A stretch of DNA of 38,588 nt. It comes from Bacteroidota bacterium (lineage in GTDB: Bacteria > Bacteroidota > Bacteroidia > Cytophagales > Cyclobacteriaceae). Under the pieces are notes generated by a model. That model was not told the origin of the DNA and ran no database searches. It saw nothing but the letters and a program-made list of their open reading frames with translations. The position numbers and the translations under genes are program-made. Positions 8,727-18,600 of this stretch are shown piece by piece (position 1 is the first letter of the stretch; every line of letters begins with the position of its first letter). The stretch spans positions 1-38,588 of the forward strand of contig JAEZEH010000120.1 in NCBI GenBank assembly GCA_023417785.1, in the 5' to 3' direction.

Positions 8727-9518
8727 CTATCGGCTCAGACGGTCAGCAGCAATAGCAATTACGGTTATTCCACTAAATATGACCGGTAACCAATGGCGTG
8801 TATTGCTTGCATTAGCCACTCGGGCCTTACTTGGCTCTACATAAACGATGTCATTGGATTTCAGATAATAGTACGGAGAATAAAGCAATTCCGTAGAGTT
8901 GAGGTTAATCCGCTTAACAATTTTCTTTCCGTCTTCTTCACGGAGGATCATTACATTCTCACGCTTTGCGTAAATGGTAAGGTCACCGGCGAGACCTAGC
9001 GCTTCGAGAAGCGTTATTTTCTCACTAGGGACGTTGACCACCGTTGGCCTGCCAACTTCTCCGAGTACCGTTACTTTGAAGTTGACCAGGCGGACGTTAA
9101 CTATCGGTTCAATTAGCAGCTGCTGATCCACCAGTCTCTTCATGATTGTATCTTTTAGTTGCGTTTTTGTCAATCCTGCGGATTGAATTTTCCCGAGTAC
9201 CGGAATTTCGATATTTCCTTCAAGGTCAACCAGGTAACCCGATACCGTCACAGGCCGCCCCGTTTCACCAATCGATTCTCCTTCGCCCGCGGATGCACTG
9301 TTGAAGATTCTGGAGGCCTCAGGGTTTACGCCGCTGCTTATAAAGATGTTCAACAGATCATTCTTTTGAATGACCGACTCGGTGTACTCATACCGTGAAC
9401 GGATTTCGGAATCGCCGATCTCATTGAAGTATCTGATTTTTTTTGGGCTTCCACATGCTGAGACAAGGATAACTAGCAAAAGAAGCTTAAGAAGAAGTGA
9501 CGATCTGTTTTCTGTCAT
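8727..9518 (-). CDS. Wza-type polysaccharide export lipoprotein (poly_export/SLBB)
   Basis: The N-terminus is a lipoprotein signal with lipobox LVSAC (C22). The mature part has the polysaccharide-export domain (YTESVIQKNDLLNIFISSGVN near 45-65, then GYLVDLEGNIEIPVLGKIQSAGLT near 93-116). It continues with an SLBB-like section (VTVLGEVGRPTVVNVPSEKITLLEALGLAGDLTIYAKRENV). A hydrophobic stretch near the C-terminus (WLPVIFSGITVIAIAA) matches the short membrane-spanning tail of Bacteroidota homologues. It would form the outer-membrane channel for the exported glycan. No tyrosine-kinase co-polymerase (Wzc) follows in the window, which is unusual because the two are commonly adjacent. The length of 263 aa is typical for the phylum. 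Confidence 0.92.
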   Translation of the reverse strand: MTENRSSLLLKLLLLVILVSACGSPKKIRYFNEIGDSEIRSRYEYTESVIQKNDLLNIFISSGVNPEASRIFNSASAGEGESIGETGRPVTVSGYLVDLEGNIEIPVLGKIQSAGLTKTQLKDTIMKRLVDQQLLIEPIVNVRLVNFKVTVLGEVGRPTVVNVPSEKITLLEALGLAGDLTIYAKRENVMILREEDGKKIVKRINLNSTELLYSPYYYLKSNDIVYVEPSKARVANASNTRHWLPVIFSGITVIAIAADRLSR

Positions 9519-10168
9519 CGGGGTAGGTATTTTTCAGGCAAAGTTGTTGTTCGTGTCTAATCGACTGATTCGGATTGGCGAATATATAGAGAGTTTTTTG
9601 TTATTTCCTTAAAACAAAGACTGTTCACCTTTGATTTTTCAACACGTAAGCATGACCAGAACGGGATCTTAGGATCTGATCGTTCTATGCCAGTTCTAAC
9701 CAAGGCTGATCAAAGGTTCTAAACCCAAATTTCCTAATTAAAGCGCAGAAAATGTCTGGATTTTGGGGCCGAAATTCAAAAAAATCAAACTGCTTCTTAG
9801 AATTCGTCGCTAAAAAGAAAAAAACCTCGGCAGATGAGGATTTCTCCACAACTCGCATGGTTTTTAGTTGTGCTCAACTGTACCGGTTTCAAGAGCCGCG
9901 GCTTTAGAACAAGATTTTCGTATTCCACAACATGTATTAACGTGTATTTTGAACAGACTTTTACATAAAGTTTTGCAGGTGGCCTCTTCAGCTTATCCAA
10001 AAAGGGAATGATTCCCCGCGCCGATGATCAGTGATGAAGTCAGAATAAATGCTGACGGCGAATTCGGTCAGGGGCAGTAATTGCCCTGACCGCCGCTTAA
10101 CCCGCGAACAAGTTTCGTCATATTTATCATCTCTGCCGACATCTTCACATACACTAAAACAAGAAACT
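9519..10168. other. Intergenic region, 650 bp, with a leader hairpin
   Basis: I see no supported gene here. A 9-bp perfect hairpin (CGGTCAGGG at 10065-10073, CCCTGACCG at 10084-10092) with a 10-base loop lies about 77 bases before the next start codon and is not followed by Ts. It is therefore not a terminator. On the minus strand a weak 4-bp stem (CCTC/GAGG) before a T-run near 9808-9840 could be a poor terminator. No good Bacteroidota promoter was found for either flanking gene. Confidence 0.4.
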
Positions 10169-10501
10169 ATGAAAGGATACACAACTTTATCGGATGCAAC
10201 CACCGATTTGAAGAAACGCGGCTATAACGTTGACCTTAACCTGCAGCCGGAGTGCGTCAATTGCCCGTCCCGTAATTTGCAATTATATCCGGAAGATTTT
10301 ACAATCGATGAGTTCTATCGATTCGAAGGAATGTCGAACCCACCCGATAACAGTATTGTCTATGCCATCTCATCTGACGCTGGAGTCAAAGGCGTACAGG
10401 TTGACGCATATGGCATATACGCCGAAAATCTTACTGACGCGATGATCACAAAGCTAAGATACAGCGGTAAGAAATTCTGCCCGGAATGGTGCCGTTCCTA
10501 A
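10169..10501 (+). CDS. Small conserved Bacteroidota protein (often labelled phosphoribosylpyrophosphate synthetase)
   Basis: The 110-residue product begins MKGYTTLSDATTDLKKRGY and contains DLNLQPECVNCPSRNLQLYP, DFTIDEFYRFEGMSNPPDNS and VYAISSDAGVKGVQVDAYG. From memory, short Bacteroidota proteins with these phrases are widely auto-labelled phosphoribosylpyrophosphate synthetase. However, the protein is far too short and has no PRPP-synthase motifs, so I treat its function as unknown. A CxxC (CVNC) lies near residues 30-33. The C-terminal tail adds CPEWC, a second Cys pair that could bind metal or form disulfides. I chose the start at 10169 because upstream codons are not protein-like. The CMD-family gene follows after 74 bases and may be co-transcribed. 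Confidence 0.75.
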   Translation: MKGYTTLSDATTDLKKRGYNVDLNLQPECVNCPSRNLQLYPEDFTIDEFYRFEGMSNPPDNSIVYAISSDAGVKGVQVDAYGIYAENLTDAMITKLRYSGKKFCPEWCRS

Positions 10502-10575
10502 GGACGGTTTGGAGACATTACGTACACCGGAGGACATTAGTATATATCCATAGATAAAAATTAAAGGCACTTATC

Positions 10576-11157
10576 ATGAGTCAGAATAATACGATTAACA
10601 AAAATCTAAGTACCAAAGTGGAAACCCCGTTTCCGGATTTTTCAAAATTGTCCAAGGAGGTGAGACAGAAGTTTGAAAGCTTGCCGACCAAGGTAAATCT
10701 TTTCAGGATGATGGGCTATAGTCCCGGAGCATTTGTTGAAATCATTGATTTGACCGACGCTATTTTCAAAAAGCTAACAATATCTGACTATCATAAAGAG
10801 TTGCTGGTCTTACTGGTGGCGGCCCATGAAGGAAGTAACTATGAATGGGAGCAACACGTTTCGATTGCTCAGGCGGCTGGCGTTCGCGAAGATCAATTCA
10901 TCGCCATTGCGCTGAGCCGCCTTCAAGACGAAGCGTTCACAGAATCTGAAAGAATTTTACTGACCTTTGGGAAGAGTCTCCTGGAACGTGGGAAAGCACC
11001 AAGCGTGGTTTTTAAACAAACACTCGGACACTTTTCAATCCAGGAGTTGTCCGATGCTATGATTGTGGTTGGTTTCTACAGAATGTTGTCAGGGTTTATT
11101 CAAACGTTCGACATACCTCTGGATGCGCAGGAGGATGGCACCTGGGTAAAGGGATAG
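10576..11157 (+). CDS. Carboxymuconolactone decarboxylase family protein
   Basis: The product has the all-helical CMD/AhpD-like core: LVLLVAAHEGSNYEWEQHVSIAQAAGVREDQ at about residues 77-107, then DEAFTESERILLTFGKSLLERGKAP and the second half with ELSDAMIVVGFYRMLSGFIQTF. The EWEQH segment is the conserved His-containing motif of the family. The CxxC of peroxidase-type AhpD proteins is absent, so a thiol peroxidase role is unlikely. Relatives act as gamma-carboxymuconolactone decarboxylases or as poorly characterised hydro-lyases. The length of 193 aa is normal. No signal peptide is seen. It follows the small Cys protein and precedes a decayed dehydrogenase gene, so the two may once have belonged to one catabolic operon. 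Confidence 0.85.
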   Translation: MSQNNTINKNLSTKVETPFPDFSKLSKEVRQKFESLPTKVNLFRMMGYSPGAFVEIIDLTDAIFKKLTISDYHKELLVLLVAAHEGSNYEWEQHVSIAQAAGVREDQFIAIALSRLQDEAFTESERILLTFGKSLLERGKAPSVVFKQTLGHFSIQELSDAMIVVGFYRMLSGFIQTFDIPLDAQEDGTWVKG

Positions 11158-11195
11158 TCAAGTCAAATCATTTCACCAGTTATACTTCAAACGAT

Positions 11196-11318
11196 ATGGG
11201 AAAGGCAATAGGATTTGTGGGAATGGGAACGATGGCATTCCCGATGGCAGTTAACGTGAAGTGAGCCGGCTTCAAAGTTATCGGATATCATGCTTATAAA
11301 GGGCTCTACCGCGATTGA
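11196..11318 (+). pseudogene. Remnant of a 3-hydroxyisobutyrate dehydrogenase-like gene
   Basis: Translation from the ATG at 11196 gives MGKAIGFVGMGTMAFPMAVN, then VK, a TGA stop at 11262-11264, and AGFKVIGYHAYK, ending at a second stop at 11316-11318. This is the N-terminal NAD(P)-binding signature of the 6-phosphogluconate/3-hydroxyisobutyrate dehydrogenase family (GFVGMGTMGxPMAxNLxKAGFxVxGYD) with the internal stop replacing the expected residue before AG. Nothing downstream matches the rest of the roughly 290-residue enzyme, so it is truncated as well as interrupted. It starts 38 bases after the CMD-family gene, as a former operon partner would. Confidence 0.7.
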
Positions 11319-11798
11319 CACAAGGATAATGCTGACTAACGCAAAAGGACCTCATGCAAGTAGTTTTGTTATTAGAATCGGATAGCCCGGTGAGATGTTG
11401 CGTCAAACGCTTGCAATAGCGACCACGAAATTATTCAGTTTGTCGTAGTAGGATTGGTAATTATCTATCTTCAGTCCCGACCCTACCCGTGTACATAAAC
11501 ACGGTAATAATTCAAATTCCATTCGTATTGCTGATTCTTATCGTGATCAATGGTGTGTTTCAGTATTTATCCTCCGACGGCGAAGCTCCGGGGCGGGGAA
11601 AGTTGTCGTTAGTATATGCTGATGGGAAACTTCACTTGATGGTATTCGAATTATTTAATAATCTGAATGCACAACTATCGTGGTAGGGTCACATGTAATT
11701 CATAAGAAAATTCATTGTTGACGACGGATGTGGTGGAGACACAAAAGGGGGGAGAAGGGCCGCTAATTTGTAGTGCGTTCCGCCATTTTTCAGCCGAG
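11319..11798. other. Degenerate stretch, possible short frame 11489-11686
   Basis: This stretch of about 480 bases after the dehydrogenase remnant holds no gene I recognise. A GTG-started frame of 65 codons at 11489-11686 reads a hydrophobic helix (IPFVLLILIVINGVF) followed by a soluble part (GRGKLSLVYADGKLHLMVFEL). It looks mildly protein-like and may be a fragment of a decayed membrane protein, but nothing confirms it. No terminator is seen. Confidence 0.25.
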
Positions 11799-12200
11799 TC
11801 ACATCCCTTGTGCGATCATCTGATGGATCTTGTAGGCAGCGAACAAAAAGAAGAGCGCAAGAGCAATCCCGAAACCGACGAGGACATTCGATTTCCAGGC
11901 ACCCTTTACTACATGTTTCTTAGGGTTGGCAGGCAAATAATAAACGTCCACGGTCTGGCCTTTCTTGAAGGTGCCGACAGCAGCATTGAGGGTGCCGGTA
12001 TACTGTTGTGAATCTTTTCCGGTCTGGAAAAAGTAATAGACAATGTCTTGTGGTTGTCTCCGCGTTGTTCTTATATCGTAGACCCTGGCTTTCACTGGTG
12101 TACCCGTACGCACCAGTTTCCTTACCATATTCCGTTTGTAAAGGATAATCCCAAGCGGAAGCAGGCCAGACAATACGAGAAAGAAAAGCGCCATATTCAT
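11799..12200 (-). CDS. DUF3592 domain membrane protein
   Basis: The 133-residue product has two terminal transmembrane helices (about residues 2-20 and 105-125) around a small beta-rich domain. That domain has TPVKARVYDIRTTR, then YYFFQTGKDSQQYTG, then FKKGQTVDVYYLPANPKKHVV near 78-98. The ending GxxVxVxYxPxNP is the recognisable feature of DUF3592. The family is widespread in bacteria and its function is unknown; it is presumably an inner-membrane protein with the domain facing one side. It is a single-gene unit with no operon partner. The start MNMALFF is the only sensible one, and no RBS is seen. Confidence 0.8.
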   Translation of the reverse strand: MNMALFFLVLSGLLPLGIILYKRNMVRKLVRTGTPVKARVYDIRTTRRQPQDIVYYFFQTGKDSQQYTGTLNAAVGTFKKGQTVDVYYLPANPKKHVVKGAWKSNVLVGFGIALALFFLFAAYKIHQMIAQGM

Positions 12201-12429
12201 ATTCTATGAGGTTAAGAACAGATATTGTTACAAATCGTTGTCTGCAGAACATAAAGTTCATAGGATTTCTTACATCGCGGTATCACATGATCGGGTGATT
12301 ACGATGGAAGGGGAAATGGATCAGGCATAGTGAGAGAATCTGTGTAATGTCTGCTATAGCAGTTGGTTTCAATCCGGGGTTTCATGTAGGATATTGTGCA
12401 CAAAGTTATTTCTGAAACAGCTAATCATA

Positions 12430-12534
12430 ATGGAAGTGGCAAAAGCAATTGAAGATGAGGTTCTTAAGAAGGAACTACCAGTCGGAATATTTGAGACGCG
12501 GGAATTTTTGAATATCTTTATTTTTTCGATCTGA
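12430..12534 (+). CDS. Possible 34-residue small protein or gene remnant
   Basis: An ATG at 12430 opens a 34-codon frame with the helix-prone beginning MEVAKAIEDEVLKKELPVGI, ending at TGA 12532-12534. A terminator-like hairpin starts eight bases after the stop, which is the spacing expected of a real 3' end. The frame continues upstream without a clear start, so it could also be the tail of a decayed larger gene. I recognise no family. Confidence 0.25.
   Translation: MEVAKAIEDEVLKKELPVGIFETREFLNIFIFSI
12490..12520 (+). promoter_or_regulatory. Candidate Bacteroidota-type promoter for the giant protein gene
   Basis: TTTG at 12490-12493 is separated by 19 bases from TATCTTTA at 12513-12520. 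The Bacteroidota sigma consensus is TTTG, 19-21 bases, TAnnTTTG, so only the last base differs. The transcript would start near 12526, giving a leader of about 118 bases that contains the hairpin at 12543-12569. The site lies inside the short 12430-12534 frame, so only one of the two calls may be meaningful. Confidence 0.4.
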
Positions 12535-12542
12535 AGCGCCAT

Positions 12543-12569
12543 GGTCTTCTTAATCAGAAGCCTTTTTTT
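12543..12569 (+). terminator. Rho-independent terminator or attenuator in the leader of the giant gene
   Basis: Arms GGtCTTCT and AGAAGCC (one bulged T) close a TAATC loop and are followed directly by seven Ts at 12563-12569. It lies 75 bases before the start codon of the 2557-residue protein. It either ends the short upstream frame or acts as an attenuator if the promoter at 12490-12520 is used. Confidence 0.6.
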
Positions 12570-12643
12570 GGGGCCGAGAGTCACTGCACGTGATAGCAGA
12601 TTCCGTTGATCGAGAGCATTTGGGTACAATCCTAACCTAATAT

Positions 12644-15600
12644 ATGAGAACGTTGTTTCTGATTATGACGCTCGTGGTGGGCATTCTCTCGACCGCCAAC
12701 GCCGTCACCTATTACACTTACGTCAACGGAGGAAGTTCCGGGCCATGGGCCAACGCCGGAACGTGGACCACCGACCCCTCAGGTCTTACGTTGATAGGAA
12801 GCGCAGTTCCCGCCAACAGTGATAACGTTGTAATTCTGAATGGCTTCACAGTAATTCTCGGCGCTAACGTAACCACTACCGGGCATTCCGTCACAATAAA
12901 CGCGGGTGGTGTCCTGGATCTCGCCACATTCACAATTTCGCCACTTAACGTTCTGGCTGGGACGGGTATGCTTCGCATGGGGTCCGGATTTTTCCCCATG
13001 GTTACCACAAATACGCTCGCGCTTAACACTACAGCAACCGTTGAGTACTATGATTTCACAGGGACAATCCCTGCCTCCGTGAATTATCCCAATCTCACCT
13101 TTCGGAATACAACAGCTACAAATCATACGATCAGAGTTTCAAACGCGTCGAGTTATAACCTTGCCGTCGCAGGTAATATAACTACGATAAGTTCAGGTAC
13201 AGGATCGCTTACTTTAACACTCGGCACTCAGGCCGGCAATCCGATTAATGCAACTATAAGCAGGAACGTCAATATAGGCGCCAATACCACAATAAATGCC
13301 GGTATATTTAATTCCATCCATTCGATGTCAGTGCTGGGAAATATGACTAATAACGGTACCGTTGATTTCAGCAATTCAGCGCAATACTCCGCGTCAAACA
13401 ACGGGGCCGTGCACCTTACTTTCACTGGATCGACAAACAATACACTGGCTTGCAATGGTTCAACTGACTTGTACACTTTGACGGTAAACAAAGGAAGTTC
13501 TTCAACCTATATCCTTTCTTTAACTTCCACGAATGTGGCCAATCTTAGACTGTTTTCCAACGGGGCATTGTTAACCATTACCAATGGCACCTTGCGGCTC
13601 GGGGCGAACATAGATATTCCCCGCATTTGGGGCAGCGGTTCCGCAAATTATGATGTGGGGTCCGTATCAACAAGCCCGATGCTTTGGATTGATGGTGCGG
13701 ATGTCAGTTTCGGTAGCGCTGCTTTGGTAGTATACGGAAAGTTTCGCATTACCGCGGGAAGCTTTTCTTCACTGGGCGGTCAGGGAACTGTTATCAGGGA
13801 AGACGGCCAGTACATCATCGAAGGAGGAACCTTTACGACCACGAAATTCAGACCTTCGAGTACTTCTCCAGATCACCGCGGGACTTTTATTATGTCGGGT
13901 GGGACTTTCAATGCAATTGGCGTTGACGGTTCTGATACAAATTACGCCCGGTTTTCACATCCATACCCTGAGCAGGTTTTCATCATGACGGGTGGTACGA
14001 TCAACGTTCACAACGCGCAGCGTAACGGAAACGGAGCTAACGGCGGAATCCATATTGGCAGCAAGGCCTCCAATTATACGATAACGGGGGGAACGTTTAA
14101 CGCGGTTTTGTCAGGGGCTGCGCCATTTTTCAATATCACTTCGACCGTACCCTTTTGGAATCTTAACATTTCCCGTATAGACGGAGCGACAACTGCAAGA
14201 CTGGCTGGAACCGGGACCGCAACAGGCAGCCTGTCAGGATCTATTACCACTGCGCAACCCCTGACAGTGTTGAATGAGTTCACCATTGACGGTGCGAATT
14301 CTCCGATATTTGATGCCGGCGGGCTTAATGTAACCCTAGGTGGAAACTTGACCATTAACGCTGGCGGCACATACACGCCCGGAAACAATACGACTATTTT
14401 CAATGGCGCGACGGACCAGTTGTTCTCAAACAACGGGACGATCACGTCAGGGCTGTACGATATGGAAGTTAATAAGGCGTCGGGTACGATTTCCCTCGGA
14501 GGTTCCGCATCTTCTTTCACGGTAACGCATTTTCTAAATATCCAGAGCGGTGTGTTGAATGACAATGGAAAAACCCTCAATGTTTCCGGCAATATTTACA
14601 ATCAGGCGTTTCATACCGGTACCGGTTCCATAACACTCAACGGCAGCGCTACCCAAACTATTTCCGGCGATGGGACCGGAGCGTTCGGTAACATCGTTCT
14701 TGCCAATGCCAACAATCCCGGAGTTCAGGCAACGGCTGACCTCACCATCAGCGGAATCCTGACACTTGCCGGAACAGGTCTTTCACTTTTTGACATCGGC
14801 ATTCATCAACTCCGGCTTTCATCATCGTCTGCCGGCGCCGTGGCGGTAACCGGAAACGCGTTCAGCAGTTCGAAGATGATCAGGACGGCAGGGTTTCAAT
14901 CAGATGGCGGCGTGCGAAAAACATACGGAAGCCTTTCGGCGTTTACCTTCCCTTTTGGCTCCGGCACAAATTACACGCCGGCTACGGTTCAGCTCACAAG
15001 CGCGCCTACCACATATGGCGATGTGACCATGAGACCCGTGAATGCACGGCATCCATTGGTTTCAGCGGGAAACACCAATAACCTTACCTGGTATTGGAAG
15101 GCCACAACGACTGGGTTTACAGGCATCCCGTCAAACGGCGTGTCAATGGTCTTTCATTATCTGGATGCGAATGTCGTACCCGCTGGTGACGATTCAAACT
15201 ATATTCCGGCACGCTATAATCCCACTGCATGGATGACCATCAACGATCCAGCCCAGGTCGTTGAAGGTTCAAACCAGATACGGTTTACAAATGTCGGATA
15301 CCTCGATGGTGAATTCACTGCCGGAGTTGCATCCGCTTTTGGTATCGTTCGAATTTTCTACAGCAAACGCAGTGGAAACTGGAATAACGTAACCCCAGGT
15401 GCGACGCCGTGGTCTAACGTCAGCCATACCGGTCCTGATGCCAGCGTTTTCCCAACCTTCGGTGACCAGGTCTACATTGGCGACGGCGTTTCGAATAACC
15501 ATACCATCACCATTACGACAAATGGTCAAGGTTCCGGTGGGCTTGAATTAAATGCAGGCAGTACATTAAATGTCGGGACAAGTACAGGCCATAATTTCGG

Positions 15601-18600
15601 CGCCTTCGATAATCAAAAGATCACGGGCAGCGGAACCTTAAGGATATCCGCCGCATCAGCAACAGCTCAGTTCCCTGCCGGAGACTTTGGAAATTTTATT
15701 CGCGCTGCCGGGGGCACGGTTGAATATTATTCCACTGGCGTGCAGGATTTTACCATCCCTGTCAGCTCCGCTGCCCCGACAAATCTGCCTCTCGATTCAT
15801 ACCGCCACCTCATCATCACTCCGGGTACCGGGCGTTATGTCACGATGCCGAATCAGGATCTCCGTATCTATGGTAATATGACCGTCCAGGGTGTGGGCTC
15901 AACTGGTGTGGCGAGACTTAACTCGGCTGCGAGCAGGGCGCTAACGATTGACGGAAATCTGTCTGTATCATCCGGAAATCTCCAGTTTCGCAACGCCGCA
16001 GGTCAGGCCCTCGAGATCGGCGGAAATCTTTTGGTCGCTGCCAATGCCATCTTTGACCACTCCGGCATCGGCGGAGACGCCACCAACACCATCTTGTTAA
16101 ATGGAAATCTTGTGAACAATGGCACGCTGGATTTTTTCAGCAGTAACGGACGAGTAACCAATATTACGTTTACCGGCGTTGCCAATACTGGGGTTACGGG
16201 TACGGGTGCCACCACCGATTTCAGTACCGTAACCGTTGCAAAGGGTCTCAATCAAAGTTCGATTCTGGAAGTGAACGCTACCGCCTTTACGCTTTCCGGC
16301 GCAAGTCCAACCCTCACCCTGCAATCCGGTACCTTTCGGCTTACAAGCGCTCAAACGCTCATCATTGCCAACGGAACTGATTTTACTATTCCGGCTGCAG
16401 CGAGATTATCAGCCAATGGTGGAACCTTGCGGGTGGCCGGTGGTAATGGGGTCGATTTATTACTTTCAGGAACATTGGAAATTCTCAACGGAACCGTTGA
16501 CATCGGAACCGTATCAGCTGACAATTCCATTGAGTATGCTGCAACCGGCACTCCCACGATTTCTGCCTCAGGCGGTTTTCTGAATGTCCGTTCTCAGATT
16601 AGAAGGTCCGGTGCGACAGCACAAGGAGCTCTGATCTACAACCAATCAGGCAATGCCGTTGTTCGCGTAGGCATATCCAGCGCAGCCGAAGGGACCCGGG
16701 GAATTTTCGAAATTTTGAACACGGGCAGTCAATTCAATACCTCCGGTGGCACCCTGGAGGTCAGACGCGGCTTCGGCAGTGGATCACAGCATGAAGTGTT
16801 TATACAACCCACGTCATCCACTGTAACAGGTGGTACAATAGAACTTGGAATGGTTGGCACGGGGCAAACAATCAGAATAAATACAACGGCACCCCTGTAC
16901 AATTTGACTGTGACGGGTACATCGACCATCGCCCGACTTGAGGCGAATCCCTTAACTCTGCGCGGATCACTCGAGATCCAACCAGAAACAGTTTTCAACG
17001 CAAACGGATTAAACGTAAGCGTGGCAGGTAATTTTACCAACCTAAATTCTTCGAATAGCACCAACGTAACAGGCGGGGGCTATCGCCCCGGGTCGGCAAG
17101 CCAGATTACCACTCTAAACGGTTCCACTAATCACCAGAATCTGACCGGCACAAGTGGTAACTTATCAACTTTTGCCAATCTCGTTATCAACAACACCTTC
17201 GCATCGGGTGTGATTGCATTGCAGGCGAACACGAACGTACGCGTTAATGGAATGTTAACCATGACCTCAGGCACCGTTGCCGGCGGAGCCAATACTATAA
17301 CAGCGCTAGGAACAATTTCCAATTCTGCCAGACACACCAGTACCGCGGGAGGCAGCTTGCGAATTGAGGGTGGATCCATGCAAGTGATCACCGGTAACGG
17401 GAATGGCGTTTTCGGCGCCGTCGTCCTGAACAATGCATCGGGCGCACTATTAGGCGCGAATCAGGAGATTACTGAAACGCTTACGTTCACCAACGGAGCA
17501 CTGACCATTAATTCGAATCGGCTAACACTTTCCAGCCCATCGTTAACCTCAATTGTAGGCGCGAATGCATCGAGATATATTATTACGTCGGGTAATCTTC
17601 CCGATGGCGGCGTAACCAAGACATTCGCCGCATCCGTTACATCGGGATCATTTACGTTCCCTATCGGGGTGCCCGGTAAGTACACTCCGGCCTCATATCT
17701 TATCTCTACGGGTGGTTCAGGAGGTACAATAAACGTCAAACCGGTTAACGGCAAACACCCTAACGCGACGGGTAGTGGAACAGCCTATATCAATTATTAC
17801 TGGAGCGTGACAAACACGGGCGTGAGCATCACGTCACTGACGCACACCTATACCTACCTCGCGGCAGACGAATCCGGAAACATCATGGATTACTTCGATG
17901 CGCGTTTTCAGGATGGCGCCTGGGCAATCGGCGTAACTCCGGGCAATCCGAACACGGCGACACGCGTCATCACGTTCACCAATACCAATCTTACAGGTGA
18001 TTACACTGCCGGTGAAGCCACAGCGTTCGTTAATCCAACAACGTATACGAGCATTGCTTCCGGGAGCTGGAACGCGGATCTTAGCGTATGGGATGTTGAT
18101 CCACCTGGAACGAATCTCGGACCTCCACCCGGATCGTTTGTTATTATTTCCGAGGGTACCACGGTTACTATTCCGACTAATAACAAAAGAACGGCTTCGC
18201 TTGACATACGCGGCAGACTCCATCTCGGAACGACAACCGGTCACGACTTCAGCGTGGTAACAACGTCGGGAGCAGGAGAACGAACGATGCAACTTCAGTC
18301 GTCCACATTTCCTTCAGGTAATTTTTCCGCCTTCACCAGCGCTGGCGGTGGTACCGTCGAATACAACGGTACCGTCACACTGCCCACGCAACCGGTGTAC
18401 AACAACCTGACGTTTACAGGCGCCGGAATAAAGGTAATGGCCAATGCAGACCTGACCGTGAATGGCGGCCTTACTATTATAGCGGGAACGGTTGACAACG
18501 CCACGCACAACAGCAGCATTACACTTGTAAGTCCGACAAGCGATCTTATAAACAATAGTGTTTTTGTTGCCGGCACCGGAGCGATTGCCGTAGGGCGAAA

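Larger units (their letters stand above)
12201..12643. other. Intergenic region upstream of the giant protein gene
   Basis: The 443-base region holds a short plus-strand frame, a candidate promoter and a terminator-like hairpin, each listed separately. The left half (12201-12400) shows nothing I can support. The 86-codon minus-strand frame that crosses it is rich in unlikely residues and overlaps the hairpin. Confidence 0.4.

Noticed and set aside
12369..12629. 86-codon minus-strand frame
   Set aside because: It crosses the plus-strand terminator hairpin and its promoter, and its composition is not protein-like.
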